Of a DNA stretch of 64,000 bases, positions 37,550 to 46,843 are shown piece after piece; within the stretch, counting starts at the first letter, position 1, and each line of letters begins with the position of its first letter. The stretch is from Sphingobium bisphenolivorans. GTDB taxonomy: Bacteria > Pseudomonadota > Alphaproteobacteria > Sphingomonadales > Sphingomonadaceae. Location of the stretch: positions 20,094-84,093 of the forward strand of contig NZ_ASTG01000024.1 in assembly GCF_000412635.1 (NCBI RefSeq). Direction: 5' to 3'. The notes under the pieces were generated by a model. The model made no database searches. It worked only from the letters and a program-made list of their open reading frames with translations, and had not been told where the DNA came from. A program made the position numbers and the translations under genes.

Positions 37550-38977
37550 ATGACCCTCCCCCTGTCCCGCCGCGCCTTCATCGCCAGCACGGCCGCCCTG
37601 TCCGCCACGCCGATGCTGGCCCGCGCAGCCGCCCCCGCGCAGCCCGCCCCAACCCCGATCAACCCGCTCGTCCGCCAGCGGGCCGACGCGCAAGTCTTCC
37701 GCCATGAGGATGGTTATTATTACCTCACTGGCTCGGTGCCCGAATATGACCGGCTGGTCCTGCGCCGTTCTAAGACCCTCGCCGGATTGGCGACGGCGGA
37801 AGAGGCGGTCCTTTGGCGCCATGAAAAGAGCGGTCCCATGTCGGGCTTCATCTGGGCGCCCGAGCTCCACCAGATCGAGGGCCGCTGGATCATGTATTTC
37901 GCCGCTGGCCCCAGCGGCGGCGGAGAGGATGTGTTCCGCATCCGCACCTATGCGATCGTCTGCGACGGTCCCGATCCGATGACCGGCAAATGGAAGGTGC
38001 TGGGCCAGTTCCAGGCTCCCTGGGACAGCTTCAACCTCGATTCCACCAGCTTCGTCCACCGCGGCCAGCGCTATTTCGCCTGGGCGCAGCGGGAGCCGGG
38101 AATCGATACGAACTCCAACCTCTACATTGCGCCCATGGCGTCGCCGCTAACCCTCGCCGCCAAGGCCACCCGCCTCACCATTCCCACACTCGACTGGGAA
38201 GTGCGCGGCTATAAGGTGGCCGAAGCGCCGGCCGTGCTTCACCGCAATGGGCGCCTGTTCATGACCTATTCGGCCAGCGCCACTGATGCGCGCTACTGCC
38301 TGGGCCTGATGACTGCGGATGAAAATGCGGACATCATGGACGCGAACGCCTGGACCAAGTCGCAGCAGCCGGTCTTCACGACCTGCCGGGAAACCAGCGT
38401 CTATGGCCCCGGCCACAACAGCTTCACCATGGACGAACAGGGCCGCGACATTCTGGTCTATCACGGGCGCGATTATGAGGCGATCAAGGGTGACCCGCTG
38501 TTCAACCCCGACCGTCACACCCGCGTCCAGCGGCTCTATTACAAGGCCGACGGCACGCCCGACTTTGGCGTTCCCGTCGGCAATGGCGCCATGCCGGAAC
38601 GCTTCGCCTCCGCCGCCAATCCCAAGCTGCTGCTCGCGCATGAGGGCACCCGCCTCGTGGCTGGGAACCCATCCCTCGCAGCGACCCAATTCCGTCAGTC
38701 CTCCGGGCGTGCCGGATCACGCAGCGTCATGCTTTCCCCCATTCTGCTGCCGGACCATTATCTGGTCGCCGCGAAGGACGGGACGGTAACGCTGGCAAAG
38801 GACGATCACAGCGGCGACTTCGCAATGCGCAGCCAGTTTGTGCGCTTCACCGATTCGGGTTCCCGCCATGTCCGCTTCGCGCCCATCGGCGTGCGCGGCA
38901 AGGCACTGGCGGCTGTGGATGGACGGATTGGCCTTGCAAATAGCCGCAGTGCTGCGGCGCGCTGGCTAGCCGATTGA
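37550..38977 (+). CDS. GH43 exo-arabinanase-like enzyme with C-terminal binding domain, Tat-exported
   Basis: The 475-residue protein begins with a twin-arginine signal (SRRAFIASTAALSATPMLARA), so it is probably exported folded. The GH43 catalytic acids fit D46 (RADAQVF), D164 (FNLDSTSF) and E225 (KVAEAPAV), with SGFIWAPELHQIEGRWIMYFA between. After residue ~340 comes a beta-trefoil-like region (ANPKLLLAHEGTRLVAG ... HVRFAPIGVRGKALAAVDG), suggesting an AbfB-type arabinose-binding domain. It likely trims arabinan ends. It starts 23 bases after the first GH43 gene, with GGAG at the correct spacing. A terminator follows. Confidence 0.87.
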   Translation: MTLPLSRRAFIASTAALSATPMLARAAAPAQPAPTPINPLVRQRADAQVFRHEDGYYYLTGSVPEYDRLVLRRSKTLAGLATAEEAVLWRHEKSGPMSGFIWAPELHQIEGRWIMYFAAGPSGGGEDVFRIRTYAIVCDGPDPMTGKWKVLGQFQAPWDSFNLDSTSFVHRGQRYFAWAQREPGIDTNSNLYIAPMASPLTLAAKATRLTIPTLDWEVRGYKVAEAPAVLHRNGRLFMTYSASATDARYCLGLMTADENADIMDANAWTKSQQPVFTTCRETSVYGPGHNSFTMDEQGRDILVYHGRDYEAIKGDPLFNPDRHTRVQRLYYKADGTPDFGVPVGNGAMPERFASAANPKLLLAHEGTRLVAGNPSLAATQFRQSSGRAGSRSVMLSPILLPDHYLVAAKDGTVTLAKDDHSGDFAMRSQFVRFTDSGSRHVRFAPIGVRGKALAAVDGRIGLANSRSAAARWLAD

Positions 38978-39010
38978 TCGGCAACGCAAACTCAGACAAT
39001 TCATCGCATG

Positions 39011-39043
39011 AAAGAGCCGGCGCATTCGCGACCGGCTCTTTTT
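39011..39043 (+). terminator. Terminator after GH43 operon
   Basis: AAAGAGCCGG and CCGGCTCTTTTT form a ten-base stem around an 11-base loop, ending in a run of T. It closes the Gfo/Idh-GH51-GH43-GH43 operon, so the downstream TonB receptor has its own promoter in the next 190 bases. Confidence 0.9.
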
Positions 39044-39233
39044 CATTGAAGGAGAAATCATGTGCAAAATGGGCAGAAAAGTGCGGCCGTTGGGAAATGA
39101 GACATATTTGCAACGGCGCGAAATTTTTTATCGGACAGCCATATAGAATCCCCCTTGCGCGGAATTACTCAGAGAAATAATTAGTCAGAGTATTTCCAGT
39201 GCTCACGACACGTTTCCAGGAGAGGGTTTATCC

Positions 39234-42038
39234 ATGGCTGCCAAGCCTCTCGTTCTCACGTCCGCGTCCCTGCTCGCCCTCATCACCGCGAGCGCCCACG
39301 CCCAGACCGCAACAATGCCCGCCGCGCAGGCCAGCGCGCCTGCTGAAGGCGAGGAGATCGTCGTCACCGGTGTGCGCGCCTCCATCGTCGGCGCGCTGAA
39401 CGTCCGCAAGGAATCGACCCAGATCGTGGACTCGATCGTGGCGGAAGATGTCGGCAAATTGCCCGACAACAACGTCATCGAAGCCTTGCAGCGCATCACC
39501 GGCGTTCAGGTCAGCGACCGCGCAGGCGGTGAAGCCGGGGCGATCTATATACGCGGCCTGCCGGACGCGCTGACCACGCTCAATGGCCGGAACATCTTCA
39601 CCGCCGATGACCAGGCCTTCGCGCTTCAGGACATTTCCGCCAACCTCGTGAAGCAGGTCGACGTCTACAAGACCCGCTCGGCGGACCAGATCGAAACCGG
39701 TCTTGCCGGCCAGATCAACGTCAACACGCGGCGTCCGTTCGACTTTGACGGCTTTGCCGTGTCCGGGCTCGTCCGTGGCATCTACAATGAACAGGCGGAA
39801 AGCTACAACCCCAACGTCGCGCTGCTCGTTAGCGACCGCTGGGAAACCGGGATCGGCGACATCGGCATCCTGGTGAACGGCAGCTACACGCGCACCAAGT
39901 ACCGGGACCAGACTGTGACGGCCGGCGCGCTCGTTCCCTTCGCTACAGAAAATCCACCGGCAGGATCGGGCTTCGCTCCACTTGAGCGCATCTTTCCTGG
40001 TGCGGGCAATGTGAATTGGCAGCCGGGCCTTGACCGCGGCCTTCCTACCGCTGCCGGATCGACGCTCGCCATCAATGGCATCAACGTTCCTTATTATCTG
40101 TCGCGCGACGCCGTGTTCAGCTCGGACCTCTACGGCAAGCGGGAGCGCCCCTCCTTCAACGTCGCGCTGCAGTGGGCGCCCAACAGCAGTTCGGTCTATA
40201 CCGCCGAAGTCTTCTATGCCGGGTTCCGGGGCCAGACCTTCAACAGCCTGCAGTTCAGCTTCGTCGATTGGTGGGGCAACCCGGGGCCAGTCACTCTCTA
40301 TGACGGCACCAACATCGTCAGAACCCGCAGCGATGTGGCCGATGTCTATGGCTTCAACAGCGGCGATTTCGGCACGACCAAGACTGACAGCTTCGTCTAT
40401 GCGCTGAACGGCAAGTGGGATTTGGGCGATCGCGGCAAGATCGTCGGTGACATCGCCTATCAGACCAGCAAAGTGAAAACGTCCTTCATCGCCATGCGCA
40501 CGGATCGGGTGGCGGGCGCGATCAGCACCGACTTCAACGCCGGCGGTGGCATCCCCTCCTATCATTTCGACGATGATTCGCTGCTGACCGACCCCAGCGT
40601 CTGGAACGTGGCGCAGTTGTACGACAACGCCAACGAAGACAAGGGCAGCGCCATCACGGGCACGCTTGACGGCTACTACACATGGGACGACGGCTTCCTG
40701 CGCCAGATCAAGGCCGGCATCCGCATCGACCAGCGCAAGGCCTCAAGCTCCCTGCGGACGCAGGATGCCGGTGCGCCGCTGGTCAGCACGACGCTCGCCG
40801 GCCTGGGCCAGGATGCTGCCTTCACCAACTCGGACTTTTATCAAGGCCGCGCCGATGTACCCGATAGCTGGACGCTCGCCAGCGGCTATTGGCTGCACGA
40901 CAATGCCGACATGGTGCGTGGCCTCTACGGGCTGAGGACGTCCGACCAGCTGTCGCTGCAAAAGGTGTTCGACATCGATGAAAACACCATCGCCGCTTAT
41001 GTTCAGGCTGATGGCGAGCTGTCCATCTTCGGCCGGCCGCTGAAATTGCAGGCGGGGGTGCGCTACGTCACGGTCGATACGGACTATAATTTCTTCGACC
41101 GACTGAATGGCGGCGCGCGGACCAGTGTATCATCTGGGTCGAGCCGCTGGCTGCCCAGCTTCACGGCACGCTATGAGATTTTCGACAATCTGCGCCTGCG
41201 CTTCAATTATGGCGAGACGCTGCGTCGGCCGAACTTCACCGACATCAACCCCAACTACAACCTGACCGGCGATCTCACCAATGTGGGCTATGGCAGCGGC
41301 ACAGCCGGCACCGCGTCGCTGAAGCCGACCCATTCGAAGAATTTCGACGTTGCCCTCGAATGGTATTTCGACCGTGAAAGCGCGATCACCCTTACCGGTT
41401 TCCGCCGCGAGATCGACGGATTGGTCGTGCCGCTCACTGTCATGGAGACCATCCCGAACAACGGCATCGTTGCGGGTGCGACGAACAACTTCGCGATCAC
41501 CCGCCCGGTCAATGCTTCCAATGGCGTGCTCAAGGGACTGGAACTGGGTCTGACCTACTTCCCACGCTATCTGCCCGGTCCGCTCAAGGGTCTGGGTTTC
41601 GTGGGCAGCGTGACGGTGCTGGATTCGAAGCAGAATATCCCGCTCTCGGATTCGGCCGGAAACATCGTCGGCCAGGCAAGCTCTTCCTTCTTCGGGGTGT
41701 CGGATCTCAGCTACAATGCGACGCTCGCCTATGACAACGGCCCGATCGGCGCGCGTCTGTCCTATATCTGGCGCAAGGAGTTTCTTCGCCAGAACGAAGC
41801 CCGCCTGTTCGCCAACCCGATCGGCATCTGGCGCAGCCCGGAAAAGAGCCTGGACTTCCAGCTCACCTGGAACGTCAACGACAAGATCGGTGTGACCTTC
41901 GACGCGGTGAACCTCACCAAGGCGAAGCAGCAGACCTACTATAAATTCGAGGATGTCGGCGGTCCCGAGCAGTTCAACTTAGGCACCACATTGCTCGCCC
42001 GCACCTTTGCCCTGGGTGTCCGCTTCAAGTTCGACTGA
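39234..42038 (+). CDS. TonB-dependent receptor, sugar/oligosaccharide type
   Basis: The 934-residue receptor has a signal peptide (SASLLALITASAHAQ), a TonB-box-like EEIVVTGVRASI, and the plug sequence IVAEDVGKLPDNNVIEALQRITGVQ, the hallmark of the TIGR01782 group common in Xanthomonas, Caulobacter and sphingomonads and linked to plant polysaccharide uptake. It ends in a normal barrel strand, LGVRFKFD. Beside the arabinan-degrading operon it is the likely importer of arabino-oligosaccharides. A CAGGAGAGGG site precedes the ATG. Confidence 0.93.
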   Translation: MAAKPLVLTSASLLALITASAHAQTATMPAAQASAPAEGEEIVVTGVRASIVGALNVRKESTQIVDSIVAEDVGKLPDNNVIEALQRITGVQVSDRAGGEAGAIYIRGLPDALTTLNGRNIFTADDQAFALQDISANLVKQVDVYKTRSADQIETGLAGQINVNTRRPFDFDGFAVSGLVRGIYNEQAESYNPNVALLVSDRWETGIGDIGILVNGSYTRTKYRDQTVTAGALVPFATENPPAGSGFAPLERIFPGAGNVNWQPGLDRGLPTAAGSTLAINGINVPYYLSRDAVFSSDLYGKRERPSFNVALQWAPNSSSVYTAEVFYAGFRGQTFNSLQFSFVDWWGNPGPVTLYDGTNIVRTRSDVADVYGFNSGDFGTTKTDSFVYALNGKWDLGDRGKIVGDIAYQTSKVKTSFIAMRTDRVAGAISTDFNAGGGIPSYHFDDDSLLTDPSVWNVAQLYDNANEDKGSAITGTLDGYYTWDDGFLRQIKAGIRIDQRKASSSLRTQDAGAPLVSTTLAGLGQDAAFTNSDFYQGRADVPDSWTLASGYWLHDNADMVRGLYGLRTSDQLSLQKVFDIDENTIAAYVQADGELSIFGRPLKLQAGVRYVTVDTDYNFFDRLNGGARTSVSSGSSRWLPSFTARYEIFDNLRLRFNYGETLRRPNFTDINPNYNLTGDLTNVGYGSGTAGTASLKPTHSKNFDVALEWYFDRESAITLTGFRREIDGLVVPLTVMETIPNNGIVAGATNNFAITRPVNASNGVLKGLELGLTYFPRYLPGPLKGLGFVGSVTVLDSKQNIPLSDSAGNIVGQASSSFFGVSDLSYNATLAYDNGPIGARLSYIWRKEFLRQNEARLFANPIGIWRSPEKSLDFQLTWNVNDKIGVTFDAVNLTKAKQQTYYKFEDVGGPEQFNLGTTLLARTFALGVRFKFD

Positions 42039-42081
42039 GTGCCCGATGGGCGCGGTGCCTCCCCGCCGCGTCCAAATCCCG

Positions 42082-42134
42082 CGGCGGTCGTTTCGGGACG
42101 TTTCTCCGGTCCCGGGACGACCGCCGTCCCTTTT
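42082..42134 (+). terminator. Probable terminator after TonB receptor
   Basis: CGGCGGTCG (42082-42090) and CGACCGCCG (42118-42126) form a nine-base stem with additional internal pairing (TCGGGACG with CGGTCCCGGGA), followed by TCCCTTTT. The remaining 360 bases up to kdpE show no supportable gene. Confidence 0.7.
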
Positions 42135-42493
42135 AGAGGCTCTGTCATCAGGCCGATGACGCGGAGACGAGCCGCTCCGCACAGCCGGTCGGGCGCCGCT
42201 TTGCAGCTTGCCTGCTTCCTAGATAACGACGTCAAACGCACCCGCGCCGGACGCGCATCGTTCCTGCCTGATCTGTTAAAGCCGCTGGCGTATATGCCGG
42301 CGATGATGGAACGCGCCCAATGCCCGCTTGACCAACTGACCCAGACCCCTCTCCTTCCATTTTGCGGAAGAGCTTAGCGGCAGCATGCGCGGCCACATTA
42401 TGTCGTTCGGTATCCGTAACAAGTAACGCCGTAAAATGGGCGCTAGCGGCGTAGCCAAGTGTTGGCGCAGGCCTGCAACTCCAACCCGTTCCA

Positions 42494-43171
42494 TCACGCC
42501 TGGGCGAGGCGATAACCAATTCCCGGCTCGTTCCGGATCAGAACGGGCTGCGACGGATCAGCCTCGATCTTCAGACGCAGCGCGCGCACGGCGACGCGAA
42601 GATATTCGACGTCGTCACGGTGCGCCTTGCCCCAGACGCGCTCAAGCAAGGAAGCATGAGTAAGCACCCGCCCACCTGCCTCGACCAATGCTTGCAGCAA
42701 CGCATACTCCTTGGGCGTCAAGGAAACCGGGCTGTCGCGTACTTCGACTTCGTGGCGCTCCGGAACCATCCGGATCGGGCCATGGCACAACTCTGGCCCA
42801 GTTGCCGTTCCCTTCCCGAGCCGCAGCGCCACGCGCAGCCGAGCGCGCAACTCGTCCCCATCAAAAGGCTTGGTGACATAGTCGATCGCGCCAAGATCCA
42901 GGGCGGCTACTTTTTCGGCCACGTCGTCACGCGCGGAGACGACGATGATCGGAACGGACGACACGGTCCGAATGGCGGTAATCAGTTCCAGCCCATCTCG
43001 ATCGGGCAGGCCAAGATCAAGCAGAACCGCATCGATCCCGCCTTGGGTAATTGCGGCCATGGCAGCACGGCCATTTGCGCCACAGACGGCCTCATGTCCA
43101 TCGTGCGCGAGCACCACGCCAAGCAGGCGCAGAATTGCTGGTTCATCATCGATGCAAAGGATGCGGCTCAC
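42494..43171 (-). CDS. kdpE: KdpE-like response regulator
   Basis: The 225-residue OmpR/PhoB-type regulator has the acidic pocket ILCIDDEP, phospho-acceptor D52 (VLLDLGLPDRDG), VVSARDD and the K of YVTKPFD. Its winged-helix domain includes LTPKEYALLQALVEAGGRVLTHASLLERVWG and ends RNEPGIGYRLA, as in KdpE. It is translated from an ATG overlapping the kinase stop by four bases. It likely controls K+ uptake genes, and here that may be kup, the first gene of its own operon. Confidence 0.88.
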   Translation of the reverse strand: MSRILCIDDEPAILRLLGVVLAHDGHEAVCGANGRAAMAAITQGGIDAVLLDLGLPDRDGLELITAIRTVSSVPIIVVSARDDVAEKVAALDLGAIDYVTKPFDGDELRARLRVALRLGKGTATGPELCHGPIRMVPERHEVEVRDSPVSLTPKEYALLQALVEAGGRVLTHASLLERVWGKAHRDDVEYLRVAVRALRLKIEADPSQPVLIRNEPGIGYRLAQA

Positions 43172-44601
43172 ATCGCCTCCCTGCCGGCTAGTGGCATGGT
43201 CACGGCAAGAGAGGTTCCGCCATCGAGCGTGGAATTGACGGACACCGTCATCCCCATTGCATCGGTAAATCCCTTGACTATGGCAAGGCCCAGCCCGCTG
43301 CCGTCCTCCCGGTCGCCGCCCTCAAGCCGGATGAAGCGTTCAAAGACGCGTGTTCGGTCGTCAAAGGGAATGCCCGGCCCATCATCAACGACACTGAACA
43401 GCACGACATCTTCCGTAGCGCGCGCCAAGAGCGTCACGCAACTGCGCGCGTGTTTGAGCGCATTGTCCAGCAGGTTGGTGATCACGTGATGCAGCAATAG
43501 CGGGTCTCCTGTCACGAAAGGCAGATCAGCCGGAATGTCTCGTTCGACAGCAATCCATTGCGGAACCATTAGTGCGTTCACAGCAGAACTGACGGCGTCG
43601 ACCAGGTCCACACTTTCCATTGCGGGAGCGAGCGAACCAGCCTCGATCCGCGCGGCTCCGATAAGATCGGTCATCATCCTGTCAAGGCGCTGCGCGGCAC
43701 CTAGCGCGTCACGCGCGTCGGGATGGTTCTGCGCCAGTATGGCAAGGCGTCCAGTAATAACGGTAAGGGGCGTTCGGAAGTCGTGTGCCAGCGAGGCGAG
43801 GAACGCGCGGCGCAGTCGATCCGCCTCTTCAAGCCGTTCACGCTCCCGTCGTTCGGTTTCCAGTGCATGGCGATCGCCACTCTGGCCCAGCAGGATGCAC
43901 AGCTGTCGAAGATGTTCGATCTCCGCCTGTTCTCGCAGCCTGCCATCGAATGGTCGCGCGATCGCAGCCACATGACCCTCCTTCGGGTTTTTCGGAGCGA
44001 GGGGCATGAAGGTCCAGTCGGCAGCCGGCATCACGGCTGTTCCATGCCCGGTTGCGTCGCCGTTATGGAATGCCCATGCCAAGGCGGAAAGGTCGAGCGG
44101 CGAAAAGGCCGCATCGCGTTCAGGCAAGGCTCCCTCGGCCAAAAGGCGGAGATCGCCATGTCGCGCGGCCACCCAATCAATGCCCGCCTGAAGCGGGGCC
44201 GCGGATGGATGGCTGGCGAGAATAGCGGAAAGTTCGGCAAGCTCTCCACTGCACCGCGCCCGTTCCAGCGCTTCCGCTTCGCGCGCCATCAGGCGCGTGG
44301 CGAGGCGGCTAGTCACCAGCGCGACCGCGACCAGCACGAACACGCTAACCAGATTGTCGATGCCGTGGATGCGAAAGGTATAGCGCGGCGGCAGCAGGAA
44401 GAAATTATAGGAGCCCGCCCCCACCAGCGCGACGATCAGCCCCGGTCCCACCCCTCCCCTTGTGGCGGCGTACAGCACCGGCAGCAGATACAGCAGCGCG
44501 GCGGATGCAAAGCCCAGCACTGGCAGATAGGCGGATGTAAGCCAGGCGATGCCTGAAACGGCCAGCAGGCCGATGACACAAGTGGTGGCAAAGCGTTGCA
44601 C
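43168..44601 (-). CDS. Sensor histidine kinase with C-terminal half of KdpD
   Basis: The 477-residue protein matches only the later half of KdpD. It has the DUF4118 four-helix membrane domain (VIGLLAVSGIAWL, FASAALLYLLPVLY, GPGLIVALVGAGSYNFFLLPP, LVSVFVLVAVALVTSRLA), a GAF-like linker, H-box SLAHDFRTPLTVITG, N-box LLDNALKHAR, and G-boxes DDGPGIPFDD and GSGLGLAI. The N-terminal KdpD domain and universal-stress-protein domain are missing; the ATG at 44601 starts directly before the first helix. It probably senses K+ limitation and phosphorylates KdpE. It follows kup by eight bases. Confidence 0.88.
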   Translation of the reverse strand: MQRFATTCVIGLLAVSGIAWLTSAYLPVLGFASAALLYLLPVLYAATRGGVGPGLIVALVGAGSYNFFLLPPRYTFRIHGIDNLVSVFVLVAVALVTSRLATRLMAREAEALERARCSGELAELSAILASHPSAAPLQAGIDWVAARHGDLRLLAEGALPERDAAFSPLDLSALAWAFHNGDATGHGTAVMPAADWTFMPLAPKNPKEGHVAAIARPFDGRLREQAEIEHLRQLCILLGQSGDRHALETERRERERLEEADRLRRAFLASLAHDFRTPLTVITGRLAILAQNHPDARDALGAAQRLDRMMTDLIGAARIEAGSLAPAMESVDLVDAVSSAVNALMVPQWIAVERDIPADLPFVTGDPLLLHHVITNLLDNALKHARSCVTLLARATEDVVLFSVVDDGPGIPFDDRTRVFERFIRLEGGDREDGSGLGLAIVKGFTDAMGMTVSVNSTLDGGTSLAVTMPLAGREAM

Positions 44602-44609
44602 GAAGCGCC

Positions 44610-46514
44610 TTATAGCTCGATCTGGCTGCCCAATTCGACCACGCGATTGGGCGGGATGGAGAAATAGGCGGTCGGGTCGGCGGCGTTACGGTGCAGGAAC
44701 ATGTAGAGCATCGTCATCCAGCGTGGCAGCGCCGGCTTGCTGGCAAGACGGATGGCGCTGCGCCCCATGAAGAAGGACGTGCCGCCCCGTCCCGCCAGCA
44801 CGCCTCCGCGCCGGCCAAGGTCGCTCGGCACATCAATGCTGTCCATATAACCATAGCGCAGGCAGGCCTTCAGGAAATGATCGTCCATCCGCTCCAGCAC
44901 CAGCCGGTCATCGGGATCGACGTAAGGGGTGGGCTGGCTTTCGACCTTCAGCATGATATTGTTCTGATGCAGCGCCTTGTTGTGTTTCAGGTTGTGCAGC
45001 AGGGCTGAAGGGGCGACGTTAAGGTCCTGCGTCAGGAATACGGCGGTGCCCGCTACGACCGTCGGCGGACGCGCGGCAAGCACCCGGACCATCTCGTCCA
45101 GGGCCGCGCCCTGTTCGCTGGTGCGCGCTATCGCCGCCCTGCGCCCTTTCAGCCATGTGGCGATGACCAGCCCCACAATGCTTGCCACCAGCAGCGGCAC
45201 CCAGCCTCCTTCGGTGACACGCAGGATGTTCGCGCCGAAGAAGAACAGGTCCAGCGCCAGGAACGGTGCAACCAACAGGCCCGACCATAGTGGCTCCCAC
45301 TTCCACAAGCGCCAGGCGATGATGAAGGCAAGGCAGGTGGTCACCACCATCGTTCCCGTGACCGCGATGCCATAGGCCGCCGCCATGGCGGAACTCGAGC
45401 GGAAGGCGAACACCAACACCAGCACGCCCCCCAACAACAGCCAGTTGACGCCGGGCATATAAATCTGCCCCTTCTGGTGCGCCGACGTCTGGTGGATAGT
45501 CAGGCGCGGCAGCAGACCGAGCGCAATCGCCTGATGCGACAGCGAATAGGCGCCCGTGATCACCGCCTGGCTGGCAATGATCGTGGCGAGCGTCGCCAGC
45601 ACCACCAGCGGCGCGCGCAATGCGTCTGGAGCCATGATGAAGAACCAGTCGGCATTCACGAGCGGCTGGCCCGAAGCCTGTGCCACCGCCAGCGCCTTCA
45701 GCGCGAGCGCCCCCTGCCCGAGATAGTTCAGCGTCAGCGCGGGCCAGACGAAGGCTAACCACCCCAGCTGGATCGGCTTGCGCCCGAAATGGCCCATGTC
45801 GGCGATCAGCGCCTCCGCCCCGGTCACGGTCAGGAATACTGCGCCCAGCACGAACAATCCGGTCAGGCCATGCGAGGTCAGGAATTCAACAGCATTGAGC
45901 GGATTGAACGCGACGAGAATTTCGGGCGCGTCAGCGATATGCCAGAGGCCAAGTCCGGCAAGCGCTACAAACCATATAGAGCAGACCGGGCCAAATAGGA
46001 CCGCCACGCTGGCCGTGCCGCGCGCCTGTATGGCAAAGAGGCCTGCGAGAATGCCGACAGTCACCCCCAGGATGGCATGTTCCGTCATGCCTTCAAGGCC
46101 GGGGATGGTCTTCAGCCCTTCTACAGCAGACAACACCGACAGGGCTGGCGTAATGATGGCGTCGCCATAGAACATGGCCGCCCCCACCGCTCCAAGGAGC
46201 AGCACGATCAGCCAGCGCCCCCTTGTCGCCCGGTGAGCCAACGCCATGAGCGACAGAACCCCGCCTTCGCCATTATTGTCCATCAGGGTGAGGAAAAAAA
46301 CGTATTTAAGAGTAACGACGATGATCAGTGCCCATAGCGCCAGTGAAAGCACGCCAACAATATCGCCGCGCGTGATCCCGCTATGCGCCGCCTGAGCCAA
46401 CGCTTCGCGAAAAGCATAGAGGGGGCTGGTGCCGATATCACCGTAGACCACGCCGATCGCGCCAAGCGTCAGGGCAGCCAATGAGTTACGTGTTGAATGA
46501 GAGGTTTCCTGCAC
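44610..46514 (-). CDS. kup: Kup-family potassium transporter
   Basis: The 634-residue K+:H+ symporter has the N-terminal LGAIGVVYGDIGTSPLYAFREA signature, about 12 membrane segments, and a soluble C-terminal domain. LALWALIIVVTLKYVFFLTLMDNNGEGGVLSLMAL is also typical. The frame is open to 46706, but the family's N-terminus begins close to the GTG at 46514, which has AGGAAG nine bases before it. It heads an operon with the KdpD-like kinase and KdpE, an unusual pairing, since Kdp regulators usually sit with kdpFABC. The island's left boundary is 227 bases upstream. Confidence 0.92.
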   Translation of the reverse strand: MQETSHSTRNSLAALTLGAIGVVYGDIGTSPLYAFREALAQAAHSGITRGDIVGVLSLALWALIIVVTLKYVFFLTLMDNNGEGGVLSLMALAHRATRGRWLIVLLLGAVGAAMFYGDAIITPALSVLSAVEGLKTIPGLEGMTEHAILGVTVGILAGLFAIQARGTASVAVLFGPVCSIWFVALAGLGLWHIADAPEILVAFNPLNAVEFLTSHGLTGLFVLGAVFLTVTGAEALIADMGHFGRKPIQLGWLAFVWPALTLNYLGQGALALKALAVAQASGQPLVNADWFFIMAPDALRAPLVVLATLATIIASQAVITGAYSLSHQAIALGLLPRLTIHQTSAHQKGQIYMPGVNWLLLGGVLVLVFAFRSSSAMAAAYGIAVTGTMVVTTCLAFIIAWRLWKWEPLWSGLLVAPFLALDLFFFGANILRVTEGGWVPLLVASIVGLVIATWLKGRRAAIARTSEQGAALDEMVRVLAARPPTVVAGTAVFLTQDLNVAPSALLHNLKHNKALHQNNIMLKVESQPTPYVDPDDRLVLERMDDHFLKACLRYGYMDSIDVPSDLGRRGGVLAGRGGTSFFMGRSAIRLASKPALPRWMTMLYMFLHRNAADPTAYFSIPPNRVVELGSQIEL

Positions 46515-46740
46515 CGAGCAAGCTTCCTGATTGAAAGCCAACAAGTGGAGGGCAAGTGCGTTAAGCCTCCATATGAATGAAGCGGCCCGCGCATAAAATT
46601 CGCGTAATTGTGGCTGAAGGTGCGATGCTGTAACGCCACCCGCGCAAGCGATCACAACACATGTCGCAAAAAATCGGCGGGAGTGACCAAGCTCCGCCAA
46701 AATCATTTAGATCTTCTATTTCAGTTATTTAGTTAAGTTC

Positions 46741-46757
46741 TGGCGGAGAGGGAGGGA
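46741..46757. repeat. Left attachment-site core
   Basis: TGGCGGAGAGGGAGGGA, identical to 60824-60840. On the minus strand it reads TCCCTCCCTCTCCGCCA, the form of a tRNA-Ser 3' end (T-stem, acceptor stem, discriminator G, CCA). No intact tRNA follows it here. Confidence 0.85.
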
Positions 46758-46780
46758 CTCCGGTTACCTGACCTGAAAAT

Positions 46781-46831
46781 GGCTGATTTCTGCGACTTCC
46801 CAACTGCGATGGAAGTCCTTTTGTACCTGAG
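46781..46831. repeat. Left integrase arm-type sites
   Basis: CCTTTTGTACCTGAG at 46817-46831 recurs exactly at 60749-60763 in the same direction, each about 60-75 bases inside the core repeat. GGCTGATTTC at 46781-46790 is the reverse complement of GAAATCAGCC at 60782-60791. Such paired short repeats are usual for tyrosine-integrase arm binding. Confidence 0.65.
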
Positions 46832-46843
46832 CTGTGTACGCGG

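Noticed and set aside
46515..46706. Upstream extension of Kup by 64 residues
   Set aside because: The added residues do not match Kup, and a GTG with a good ribosome-binding site lies at the family start.
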